Shown: positions 1 through 8,328 of the stretch, piece by piece | Layout of the letters: each line of letters starts with the position of its first letter | Position numbering within the stretch: the first letter of the stretch is position 1 | Source: Pseudobacter ginsenosidimutans | Lineage (GTDB): Bacteria; Bacteroidota; Bacteroidia; Chitinophagales; Chitinophagaceae | Direction of reading: 5' to 3' | Assembly: GCF_007970185.1 (NCBI RefSeq) | Contig: NZ_CP042431.1 | Location: forward strand, 4,216,001 to 4,280,000 | DNA length: 64,000 bases | Made by a program: the position numbers and the translations under genes | Notes under the pieces: model-generated | Seen by the model: the letters and a program-made list of their open reading frames with translations, nothing else | Database searches by the model: none | Told to the model about the DNA's origin: nothing

Positions 1-23
1 AGTATGACAAGCCCCCAAAAAAA

Positions 24-605
24 TTATTGCTGCAAAGCCATTTGCCAGCAAATGATCACCAGACCGGAGCCGAGCCCGCTTCTGATAAAGGTCATGGAGC
101 GTGAAAGATGTGTTTTGACGGTGCTAAGGCTGATGTTCAGTTGCCGGGCGATCTCTTCCTGTTTCAGTCCTTCTTCCTTGCTGAGGCGATAAACCACCCG
201 CTGCTGTTCCGGCAGCTGATCCACCAGATGCCTCAGCTTCCGGCGAAGTTCATTGTACAGCACGGGATCGCTCTCTTCACTGTTGCCTGCCTCTTTGGAA
301 AGCTGGTTCACAATCTCATCTTCAAATGCGATCCGCTTCAGCAGGTTGATGCTGCGATTGTATACCATGCTGTGGAAATAGTGGGAGAAGGATTGAACAT
401 GGGAGAACCTGGCGCGGTCTTCCCAGATCTTGAGGAATACGTCCTGAACAATGTCGGCAGTCATTTCGGGCGATTTGGTCAATCGCAGAATAAAACCATA
501 GAGCTTATGACGGTACTGGTTGTACAGTGTTTCAAAGGCGCCTGCGTCACCTTGCTGAATACGTTCCAGCAAGTCTTTCTCATTATATGGTATAATTTCT
601 GCCAA
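24..605 (-). CDS. ECF RNA polymerase sigma-70 factor
   Basis: A 193-residue ECF sigma factor that would direct RNA polymerase to a small regulon, normally held off by a FecR-type anti-sigma factor. Region 2 lies around residues 24-90 (FLKIWEDR) and region 4 around 130-180 (LPEQQRVVYRLS, then QEEIARQLNISLSTVKTHLS as helix-turn-helix). The start is TTG at 605: a TAG stop sits immediately upstream in frame, and the N-terminus aligns residue for residue with the sigma gene at 13856. The hydrophobic C-terminal tail is usual in this Bacteroidota family. It has its own promoter at 691-720. Its FecR and SusC partners presumably lie beyond the left edge of the window. Confidence 0.93.
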   Translation of the reverse strand: MAEIIPYNEKDLLERIQQGDAGAFETLYNQYRHKLYGFILRLTKSPEMTADIVQDVFLKIWEDRARFSHVQSFSHYFHSMVYNRSINLLKRIAFEDEIVNQLSKEAGNSEESDPVLYNELRRKLRHLVDQLPEQQRVVYRLSKEEGLKQEEIARQLNISLSTVKTHLSRSMTFIRSGLGSGLVIICWQMALQQ

Positions 606-690
606 CTACTCGTAATTCCTGTTGTTATGGGGTTATGAATGGAAATTATATCCTGCAGTTTCGGTAGGATGAGGCCTATGGGTATCCAAA

Positions 691-720
691 CAAATGTATC
701 GAATATTATAAAATAGCAAA
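691..720 (-). promoter_or_regulatory. Bacteroidota-type promoter of the ECF sigma gene
   Basis: On the minus strand TTTG (717-720) is followed after 18 nt by TACATTTG (691-698), an exact match to the Bacteroidota housekeeping consensus TTTG-N17-23-TAnnTTTG. It lies about 85 bp upstream of the TTG start at 605, which gives this sigma gene its own promoter, separate from the peptidase operon upstream. Confidence 0.75.
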
Positions 721-739
721 CTTTTCAGTTGGAAATGTG

Positions 740-765
740 AAGAGGCGACCCAGGGGCCGCCTCTT
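740..765 (-). terminator. Hairpin after the peptidase operon
   Basis: Inverted repeat AAGAGGCG ... CGCCTCTT with an 8-bp stem and a 10-nt loop, about 50 bp past the stop of the S9 hydrolase and just upstream of the next sigma promoter. The T-tract is poor, so this is a likely but not textbook terminator. Confidence 0.5.
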
Positions 766-813
766 ATGCTGTAGTGTTGATGATATTTTTATTTATACGA
801 TGTGTTCACTTTT

Positions 814-1944
814 CTATTTCTTCTCTTCCGGTTTTACTGCAACAGGGAAATAGCTTGCCCTGATCAGCGCATCCAGATCTTTGAAAGGAGCAGCCGGTTT
901 GAGAATGGGTTGCAGGAACTGGTAGATCTTCAGTCGGATCTCCTTGCTGGCGTAATTATCGATCCTGTCAAAATGATGGCCACCGGGGAAGCTGTCGTAG
1001 ATCTTGTATTCGAATTTCTTGTTCTCGGCCTTGAGTGATTTGATCAGGTGCTCCACTTCCAGGATATTCACATCCTCATCGTTGGTATTGGCATGGATGA
1101 GCAGTGGTGTTTTGAGTTTCTCTGCATTCCAGGCCGGTGAACGTTTCCGGTACTCGGCAATATTCTGGTACACTTCCTTACCGAGATGATAATCGGCAGA
1201 GAATAGTTTACGGTACTCTTCATTCATATATCCCATCCGCGCTACCAGGTCGCTCACAGGCACGCCTGCATAACCGACTGCATAGCTTTCAGGGAAGCGG
1301 AAAAGATTGAGAAGCGTGAGCATCCCGCCATGGCTCCATCCGATAATGCCTACACGGCTCTTGTCGATAAAATCATAGTTCTGCACCATGTAGTCCCGGC
1401 TTGCTTTTGTATCGTCCACTTCGCGTCCGCCATAATCGATCTGGCGCTGGAATGTTTTGCCGTAACCTGTACTGCCACGGTATTCGGGAGCAGTCACTAC
1501 ATAGCCTTGTGCTATCAGCTCCTTCACGATATGCGCATTGCCACTGCCGAAATTGCCATGAACACCCCCATGTGGCAAAACGATCAGCGGATATTTCTTT
1601 TTGTGATCGATATTCTTCGGGATGAACACGTAGGCCTGGATGGTGACGGGGTTCTTCACACCCTTGCCGGTAGGATTCTTTACTACAGTGGGGGGAAGAC
1701 TGCTGATCCTTACTTTGTCTACATACGCTATCTCTTCCATCTTTTTATACCAGTTGAGATCATCCACTGCTTTGGCGAGCTGCTCATTATCGAATTGCAG
1801 ATTTTCAATTTCTGTTTTCAATTCTTTTACTTTGGATTCCAGTGAAGCGGAACTGCCGGATTCCTGTGCCTGCAATGCAGCTGGAAACAAAAGGGGGCTG
1901 GCCAGAACAGTTGCCAGCACAATTCCGGGAATGCTTTTTTTCAT
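814..1944 (-). CDS. Secreted S9-family alpha/beta hydrolase (peptidase-like)
   Basis: A 376-residue exported serine hydrolase of the prolyl oligopeptidase type. The ATG at 1944 is followed by a clear signal peptide (MKKSIPGIVLATVLAS, cut near LQAQ). Residues about 28-65 are a charged coiled-coil-like stretch, and the rest is the catalytic alpha/beta domain. The nucleophile elbow is GWSHGG; the Asp (NTNDED) and His (GGHHFD) of the triad are visible near the C-terminus. There is no N-terminal beta-propeller, so it is shorter than classical S9 enzymes and may act as an esterase or dipeptidyl hydrolase. It is the last gene of the SusCD/peptidase operon, 10 bp after the PBP4-like gene. Confidence 0.88.
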   Translation of the reverse strand: MKKSIPGIVLATVLASPLLFPAALQAQESGSSASLESKVKELKTEIENLQFDNEQLAKAVDDLNWYKKMEEIAYVDKVRISSLPPTVVKNPTGKGVKNPVTIQAYVFIPKNIDHKKKYPLIVLPHGGVHGNFGSGNAHIVKELIAQGYVVTAPEYRGSTGYGKTFQRQIDYGGREVDDTKASRDYMVQNYDFIDKSRVGIIGWSHGGMLTLLNLFRFPESYAVGYAGVPVSDLVARMGYMNEEYRKLFSADYHLGKEVYQNIAEYRKRSPAWNAEKLKTPLLIHANTNDEDVNILEVEHLIKSLKAENKKFEYKIYDSFPGGHHFDRIDNYASKEIRLKIYQFLQPILKPAAPFKDLDALIRASYFPVAVKPEEKK

Positions 1945-1954
1945 TATACAACAA

Positions 1955-3249
1955 TTAATAGTGATCAATGATTTTGGACAGTGTGTTTTTGACGGCGCTC
2001 TTAACTGCACCCGCAGGAGCCTGGTGATTGTTCACTAGAAAAGAGAAGGTGAGCATTCTTCCTTTTTTCGTGATCAGGTAACCACTGAGTGTTGCCTGGC
2101 CGTTGAGGGTGCCGGTCTTGGCAAAAATATTTTCCGGATAATCTGAATAATAGTCTTTGAGCGTTCCGCCTTCTCCACCATTTACGAGAATGCTGGACAC
2201 TCGTTTCCATCCGAATTCCTTTTTCATCTTATTGAGCAGCGCTACAAATGCATGTGGCGATATGAGATTGTTCCTGCTCAGTCCGCTGCCATCCACCCAA
2301 CGGGGATGATCGGGAAGATCTTTGTGGTCCTTTTTCATCAGGGAATCGATGGTGGTCCTGTCTGCCAGTTTCCCGGTGATCTCACGGCCTGCCATCAGCA
2401 ATAATTGCTCGGCAAAGAAATTATCACTGTGCAGCATCATGAATTGTAAAACAGAATCGGTATGCTGTGTGTAGAATGGTTTGAAATCTATACCAGGCGC
2501 CGATTTCCGGATAGCAGGACTGCTGATGCCCAGTTTCGATAAAGTATCTGCCAACAGTTTGTATACGAATTCAGGTCTTCTTTCTGCGTGAACGGGCGCA
2601 TAAGATTATTCAGCGTGGAGCTGCTGGCGGTGAAACCATTTCCATCTTCCTCCCTTCTTACATTCACCCCCTTACCGTTGAGTTCATTCACGGTAAGATA
2701 AGTTTGGAAATAAGCCGGTATGGCGCGTAAACCACCAGCATCTTTAGTGAAGCGAACCACGTTGCCGTAGATGGGCATGGCGGATCTTTCGGGCATATAG
2801 AATTCCTGGAAATTGTTCCAGGCCCAACCGAATCCACGGGGTGTGAACTGTGTTGATGGAATAACCAGAACAACTGGTTTGCGGTTTGTTTTCAGCAGGT
2901 CCCATACTTTTTGTGTTTCGAATGCGGGGTGCAGGAAACTGGGATCGCCATTGGGTTGCAGGAAAATGGTGTCTCGGCTTTCATGAATGAACCAGCCCGG
3001 AAGGCTGTCCGGCAGGTATTTCATCGAAGCGTAACTGGTAAACAGTTTCATATTGCTGGCCGGGATGAATTGTTTGTCTGCATTTTGCTGCACGATCATT
3101 TTGCCGGATGCTTCATCATATATGCAGATGCCGGTGAAGGCATTGGCGAGGGCTGTGTCTCGTTCCGGATGTATGGTATTGCCGATACGTTGTTGCGTAC
3201 TGCAGGCTGATACCCATATAACGGAGATGATCAGGGGTAAATACTTCAT
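1955..3249 (-). pseudogene. Frameshifted PBP4/DacB-type D-Ala-D-Ala carboxypeptidase
   Basis: Two overlapping reading frames (3249-2488 and 2554-1955) join into one S13-family protein of about 430 residues. The lipoprotein-like N-terminus carries the SxxK motif (ASNMK); the second part carries SxN (SGLSRNN) and KTG (FAKTGTLNG). The break is near 2578-2584: one more A in the AAA of CAGAAAGAAGACC gives QKRRPEFVYKLLADT, which joins the two halves smoothly. It would trim D-Ala from peptidoglycan peptides or cut cross-links in the periplasm. It sits 13 bp after the DPP-type peptidase in the same operon. All catalytic motifs are intact, so the frameshift could be recent or an assembly error. Confidence 0.85.
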
Positions 3250-3262
3250 GTAACAGGGCTGT

Positions 3263-5344
3263 TTATTTTTTCATCAACTGTTGTTGCAGGAACCGGATGG
3301 AAGCGGTCTTCACTTTCACCAGGTTGGAGAAGAGCAGCCAGTGATGGGTATCGTCCGGGATCACCAGGTATTCGGTGGGAACGCCTTTGGTCTTAAGCCT
3401 GTTCACGAGGTCGAGGCTCTGGGAGAAGGCTACGTTCTGATCATCATCGGCGTGGATGATGAGTGCAGGGGAGCGCCAGCCATTCACCCATTTGGAGGGC
3501 GAGGATTCCCAGGCGATGCGTGCGGCTTCATTGAAGTCGGGCGCATACTCTTCTTCGTTTAGTTTCTTTTTCCTGTTGTGTACTCCGTGGATGTCTACAC
3601 CGGCTTTGAAAATATCGGAATTGCGACCCAGCGCCATAGCGGTGAGATAGCCTCCATAGGAGCCGCCGTAGATACCGATGGCTTTCGGATCAACGCCTGG
3701 TTGTTTGGCCAGCCATTTGCCTGCTGCCAGTACATCGATGTATTCGGAAGCTCCATTCATGCCGGCATTGTCGGGATGCTGGAACTCGTACCCATAGCCT
3801 GTTCCCATGCGATAGTTCACGGAGAGCACTACGAAACCGAGACTGGCCAGGTACTGGTTGGTCTGGTAATCGTAGAAATAATAATCCATATTATGCCAGC
3901 CCAGATACATCTGCCTGCGGGGACCGCCATGTACATAGATGATGGCGGGTGATTTGGACGATGCATTTTGCGGTGCGAACATTTGCGCATATACGGTTAT
4001 ACCATCGGGTGATTTGAAACTTACCTGTTTGGGGGTGATCAGTTTATTGTAATCGAAATTCCCCAGTAATTCTTTGCCCTGCAGTGCTGGTTTCGCATTG
4101 GGCTCCAGTTTCAGGACGGTGGGCAGGAGCGGGCGTTGTGCTGTATTGCTGAAATATGCGATCGATTGATCGTTGGAAGTGAAGCTGGGAGAGGTTTCTA
4201 TGCCATCGCCGCTGGTGGCCCAGCGGATCTCGCCTCCGCTTACAGGAACGATGCCGATATGCCTGCGGTCGTTATCACCTGGCGTATTGCCCGTATTGGC
4301 GCAGAAGGCGATTTTGCTTCCGTCGCTGCTGTAACTGATATCTTCCACCACATATTTCCCTTTGGTGAGTTGCTGAACGGATTTCGTTTGTGGGTGTATG
4401 GTATACAGGTGCGGCCATCCATCCTGGTAAGAAAGGAAAACGATACGGTCCTGCACAGGCCAGTTGAGATTGAAAGCTCCCTGCCATGAGGGAACAGAAC
4501 CTCTTAATGTGGCAGGTGTTTTCCAGATCTCTTTCGCGTTCTCATCATCGAGCCCTGTTACCATTACAGACCAGGTGCTGTGTTTCTTTTTCAGCAATGA
4601 ATCCAGTGCGCCGCCGCTGGCAGGCTGACGGATGAATGCGAGCTGTTTTCCATCAGGGCTCCATCTGGCATAATCATCTCGTGAGAAAGAAGGGGAGATC
4701 CATTGTATGCGTGATTGCCCTTCGTTATAAACACCAATGAATGAGTAAGCGCCGCGGCGTGTGGTAAAAGCAAGCGCTTTCCCATCGGGGTTCCATTGCA
4801 TGCCTCTAACGGAGCCGGATACCTGAAATAATGGTTTGGCTGCCTGGCTGCCGTCTGCTGGTACGATCCAGGGCTGACTCTTATTGATGAATACGATCTT
4901 TTTTGAACCGGGATGGAACTGGGGAAAATCGCCGTCGCCCAGGTTCTTCAGTTCTCCGCTGCCCAGGTTCACGCTGTATAGCTGGATCTTTTGCGGACTG
5001 ATATAACTGGCTGCATTGGTGGGGCGTGCTGCGGAATTGGCGCCATGATCGCCGCCACGAACAAATACGGCCCATTCGCCATCAGGACTGATGCTCACGC
5101 TGGTGAGCTCCAGGCCATCATCTTCATTGAACTGTGTGAGTTGCCGTGCAGGCTGATCAGGGCCGTCAATCATGAAGAGATTACGTTTGCCCTGCTGGTT
5201 GGCAGTGAACAACAGTGTGGATTGCTTTGAAGCGGCTGTGAGGCCGGAGAGATAAGGTGTGGCCATGAGATCGCTCAATGCATAGGATTGTGCAAAGAGT
5301 GAATGGCCAAAACAGAAAAACAGGACTGGGAGAAAATATCGCAT
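3263..5344 (-). CDS. Secreted S9 peptidase with beta-propeller (DPP4/acylaminoacyl type)
   Basis: A 693-residue exported peptidase. The signal peptide MRYFLPVLFFCFGHSLFAQ is followed by a TolB/PD40-type beta-propeller to about residue 420, with repeats such as SPDGEWAVF and SSDGSKIAF. The C-terminal alpha/beta hydrolase has its Ser in GGSYGGYLT, Asp in HADDDQNV and His in DDTHHW. Such enzymes remove dipeptides or acylated residues from short peptides in the periplasm. It starts 4 bp after the AONS-like gene ends. The neighbouring SusCD importer and carboxypeptidase suggest a role in trimming imported peptides. Confidence 0.93.
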   Translation of the reverse strand: MRYFLPVLFFCFGHSLFAQSYALSDLMATPYLSGLTAASKQSTLLFTANQQGKRNLFMIDGPDQPARQLTQFNEDDGLELTSVSISPDGEWAVFVRGGDHGANSAARPTNAASYISPQKIQLYSVNLGSGELKNLGDGDFPQFHPGSKKIVFINKSQPWIVPADGSQAAKPLFQVSGSVRGMQWNPDGKALAFTTRRGAYSFIGVYNEGQSRIQWISPSFSRDDYARWSPDGKQLAFIRQPASGGALDSLLKKKHSTWSVMVTGLDDENAKEIWKTPATLRGSVPSWQGAFNLNWPVQDRIVFLSYQDGWPHLYTIHPQTKSVQQLTKGKYVVEDISYSSDGSKIAFCANTGNTPGDNDRRHIGIVPVSGGEIRWATSGDGIETSPSFTSNDQSIAYFSNTAQRPLLPTVLKLEPNAKPALQGKELLGNFDYNKLITPKQVSFKSPDGITVYAQMFAPQNASSKSPAIIYVHGGPRRQMYLGWHNMDYYFYDYQTNQYLASLGFVVLSVNYRMGTGYGYEFQHPDNAGMNGASEYIDVLAAGKWLAKQPGVDPKAIGIYGGSYGGYLTAMALGRNSDIFKAGVDIHGVHNRKKKLNEEEYAPDFNEAARIAWESSPSKWVNGWRSPALIIHADDDQNVAFSQSLDLVNRLKTKGVPTEYLVIPDDTHHWLLFSNLVKVKTASIRFLQQQLMKK

Positions 5345-5348
5345 AGCG

Positions 5349-6394
5349 TTAGGATTGTGCTTGATGAATAGCCAGCAGGAGTGTATCGAGATCCTGTTGG
5401 GTGTGCAGGCTGCTGATCACTACTCTGTTCAACTCAGGATCTGTGGGCAGCGGATAATGGAAAGATGATATGACGATCTTTTTTCCAAAAGCTTTTCAAA
5501 AAGCCCGGCTTCCGGAAAATAATACACCGGAAAGCCGGGGATATACTGACAAACTGCTTTACAACGTTGTTGGAAGTACTGCATATTCAGCAGCAGTTTC
5601 ACTCTTTGTTCCTGGCAAATGGGCGCGGCCAGTAACAAAGCCTGCATAGCCGCAGGGGAAGGAGGTGATGCACCAAGATAAATGGGAGACTGCTTCAAAC
5701 GAGCGATGGTAGCTGCATCTGACAATACCACGCCAGCATCTGTACCCAGCCCTTTTGCCAGGGATGCCACCACGGTGATGCTGAAACCAGGATGATCGGG
5801 TATCCATTGCTGTTCGGTCAATACTCCGATGCCATGGGAGTCGTCCAGCAGGAAATGGATCTTTTTTTCCGGTAATATGTTTTTGAATTCACTGAAATCA
5901 TAGAGCTCAGGCAAAAGATTGTTGAGCGTATTGCTGATCACGAGGAATTTGTTCTGTTCACTTTTATTGATTTCCGACACTGTTTGGATTGCCCAATCTT
6001 TGAAGCTTCCTCCAATACCCGGGTTTTCATGCAGCCACAATGCAGGATGTGTAGCGGGTGCGTACAAGGTAGTTGCAGTACCTGCCAGATCTTTCACCGC
6101 CATCTGTGCTGCCAGGTAACCACTGGAAGTGACCAATGCTGATTCGCTTCCGAACCGGTTGGCCAGCGCCGTTTCCACTTCCGGATATACAGCGAATTGT
6201 ACATTGTTGTTGCGGGATGTTCCGTTGTTGAGGCCATACTGTTGCATACCCTGCATAAAGAACTCCAGCATGCGCGGATGCTGTTGCAGACCGAGATAGG
6301 CAGTTCCGCCGAAGAAGAGCCAACGCTGGCCGCCGGCCTGTATTTCACGGCCGGCGGCAGTATGTAGTTGGCTGAAGTTGATGTTTTTTTCCAT
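5349..6394 (-). pseudogene. Frameshifted PLP-dependent AONS-like acyltransferase/aminotransferase
   Basis: A fold-type I PLP enzyme of the alpha-oxoamine synthase group (BioF/Kbl/SPT-like). Seen: the substrate-binding start YLGLQQHP, the glycine-rich LNNGTSRNNN, LLDDSHGIG (the family's DEAHG site) and the Schiff-base lysine in ASLAKGLGTD near residue 210. The open frame ends early at 5429, but the other frame continues with a good C-terminus (KKIVISSFHYPLPTDPEL) to a TAA at 5349. The shift lies in the A6 run at 5479-5484; a seventh A would restore about 348 residues. There is no signal peptide, so it acts in the cytosol. It probably condenses an acyl-CoA with an amino acid, or cleaves a 3-hydroxy or 2-amino-3-oxo acid. 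Its place between SusD and the peptidases is unusual. Confidence 0.8.
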
Positions 6395-6396
6395 GG

Positions 6397-6870
6397 TTAA
6401 GGTGCAAAGGAGATTCCGATGGTTTTGTACAGATCGGCTGTCTTCACTTTATCGGTTCCTGTCAACTCCAACACCAGCAGCGGTGTGCCGGTGAGTGTGT
6501 TCAGGGCTTCCACTTCCACATAACCGAAACTGCTTCCCTTGCTCACTGTAAATGTAGTGCCATTTGGCAAACGGTAATCGGTTCCTTCCACAGCAGTGGT
6601 TTCGCCGCTTACCACGCGGAATGATAGTGCCACATCTTCAGTGGGTTGTGCGCCGAAGAAATTCACCCTGTATTTCACCACACCGCTTGACGGCTTTTGT
6701 TTGGTGGGCAGGATGGGATAGTTCTTGCCGGCGGCTTTGCTTACAGACACGGCATTTTCAAATTCGATGGTGGACGCAGTGTATTGATAGCGCTCATCAT
6801 AGTTCTTGAAACAGGAGCTGAGTGATAGTATCATCACCAGCATTGTAATGATATGAGTGATCTTTTTCAT
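6397..6870 (-). CDS. SusCD-associated lipoprotein (DUF4843-like)
   Basis: A 157-residue lipoprotein: the signal ends in SLSSC, giving a lipidated Cys near residue 20. The rest is beta-rich with phrases such as EGTDYRLPNG and VEVEALNT, typical of the small surface lipoproteins (DUF4843-type) that follow SusD in peptide-linked loci. It is probably a surface accessory of the SusCD complex. It follows SusD by 21 bp and precedes the AONS-like gene by 2 bp. The family name is inferred from recall of the fold pattern; no enzymatic motif is present. Confidence 0.75.
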   Translation of the reverse strand: MKKITHIITMLVMILSLSSCFKNYDERYQYTASTIEFENAVSVSKAAGKNYPILPTKQKPSSGVVKYRVNFFGAQPTEDVALSFRVVSGETTAVEGTDYRLPNGTTFTVSKGSSFGYVEVEALNTLTGTPLLVLELTGTDKVKTADLYKTIGISFAP

Positions 6871-6891
6871 GTAATTATTTTTGTCTGGTGA

Positions 6892-8325
6892 TCATTTGTA
6901 CCCTTCATTCTGTTCGAGGTTGCTGTTGGCATTCACTTCACGGATAGGGATGCGGGGGAGCATGCGATAATCTGTGAAAAGGATATCGCCTGTTTCCTTG
7001 ATGATATCCATGCCATTCCTTTTCAGGTCGAAGAAGCGGTGTCCTTCAAAAGCCAGTTCCAGTCTTCGTTGCAGCAGGATCTCATCCAGCAGGGCCTGGC
7101 CGCTGAGGCTCACTGTGGTGAGGCCGGCACGTTGACGGATGGTATTGAGATCAGTCAGCGCTTGTGCTTCACCGGCAGGCGTACCGGTTTTGTAAGCAGC
7201 TTCTGCGCGGTTGAGATACACTTCGGATACCCTGATCACCGGTATATTGTCCAGGTTGACCACTTTATTCTTAGAGATATACTTGGTGCATTCCAGTTTG
7301 GCTGTGTTGGCGCCCAGCCCAAACATGTACAGCCCCTTACGAACATCGCTGGCTGGCATCAGATCGTAGAAGGATTGTTTTGCCACTATTACACCGTGAA
7401 TGCTGGCTGTAACATCGGTAAGGAAGGCGCGGGTGGTGAACATGCCCCTGAGGGAATTGTCGCTCCCCAGGTTTTCGCTCACATTGAATTTTATTTCAAA
7501 GATGGATTCAGGATTTACTTCGGCTCTCCATCCTGTCATGTAATTGGCATTGGTCATGAACTTACTGCCACTGAGGGTAAGTGATTCCGTGGCTTTGTCC
7601 ACCGCTTTCTGATAATCACCGTTGTACAGTGCAACGCGCGTGTAGAGCGCTACCACAGCGGCTTTGGTGGCTTTGTGAATGCTGCTCTGTGCATTGTTGC
7701 GGTTGAAACAGGCATAGGAGCTGTCGAGGTCATCATAGATCCTTTTGTATACATCGGGGATACTTGCGCGCGCTTCGAAACTGATCTCATCGATATCATT
7801 CACTCCACTGGTAACGATGGGCACGCCGCCTTTATTGGCAGGAGCGTAGATGGCCGTGGGATCGTATGCCTGTGTACGCGCGAGATCATGATAGAAAAGT
7901 GCACGGAGGAAATACACCTGTGCAGCGATTCCATCCCTGTACAGCTGACTGGCAGGCAGTGTTTTCAATGCATCCAGCACCAGGTTGGATTGGTTGATGG
8001 CATAGTAGCAGGATTGCCAGTTGGTGAAATGAGAGCCCGGAGCATTGCTGCATTCATTGGCCATTTGAGAGGAATTGCCGGAATGATACACGTTATCGGC
8101 GAGTGCTTCAGCAATGGCGTAATAGTTGCGGCCATACTGGTTGGAGCTTTGCAATCGCGCGTAAATGCCGGTGGTAGCGGCATTCACCCCCTGCTCTGTA
8201 TTGAGGGCGATACCGGAATCGATCGATTGTTTGGGATTCAGCTCCAGCATTTTCTTGCAGGAGAACAATGTGCTTCCGATGAAGCAGGCCGCCAGGATCT
8301 TATATAATGATGTTGTGGAAACCAT
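6892..8325 (-). CDS. SusD/RagB-family outer-membrane nutrient-binding lipoprotein
   Basis: A 477-residue SusD homologue that forms the lid over the SusC channel and binds the imported ligand at the cell surface. A lipoprotein signal (STLFSCKK) leads into LELNPKQSIDSG. The TPR-like helical core (YFLRALFYHDLARTQAYD) and the C-terminal hallmark LNRAEAAYKTG ... LLQRRLELAFEGHRFFDLKR are clear. It starts 3 bp after the SusC stop, so the two are translated from one message. The ligand is not set by the sequence; the downstream peptidases argue for peptides rather than glycans. Confidence 0.95.
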   Translation of the reverse strand: MVSTTSLYKILAACFIGSTLFSCKKMLELNPKQSIDSGIALNTEQGVNAATTGIYARLQSSNQYGRNYYAIAEALADNVYHSGNSSQMANECSNAPGSHFTNWQSCYYAINQSNLVLDALKTLPASQLYRDGIAAQVYFLRALFYHDLARTQAYDPTAIYAPANKGGVPIVTSGVNDIDEISFEARASIPDVYKRIYDDLDSSYACFNRNNAQSSIHKATKAAVVALYTRVALYNGDYQKAVDKATESLTLSGSKFMTNANYMTGWRAEVNPESIFEIKFNVSENLGSDNSLRGMFTTRAFLTDVTASIHGVIVAKQSFYDLMPASDVRKGLYMFGLGANTAKLECTKYISKNKVVNLDNIPVIRVSEVYLNRAEAAYKTGTPAGEAQALTDLNTIRQRAGLTTVSLSGQALLDEILLQRRLELAFEGHRFFDLKRNGMDIIKETGDILFTDYRMLPRIPIREVNANSNLEQNEGYK

Positions 8326-8328
8326 GTG

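Noticed and set aside
108-638. 176-codon plus-strand frame opposite the first sigma gene
   Set aside because: It is the mirror of a well-supported sigma factor and has no family features or start context of its own.
1330-1845. 171-codon plus-strand frame inside the S9 hydrolase
   Set aside because: Lies wholly opposite a gene with signal peptide and full catalytic triad.
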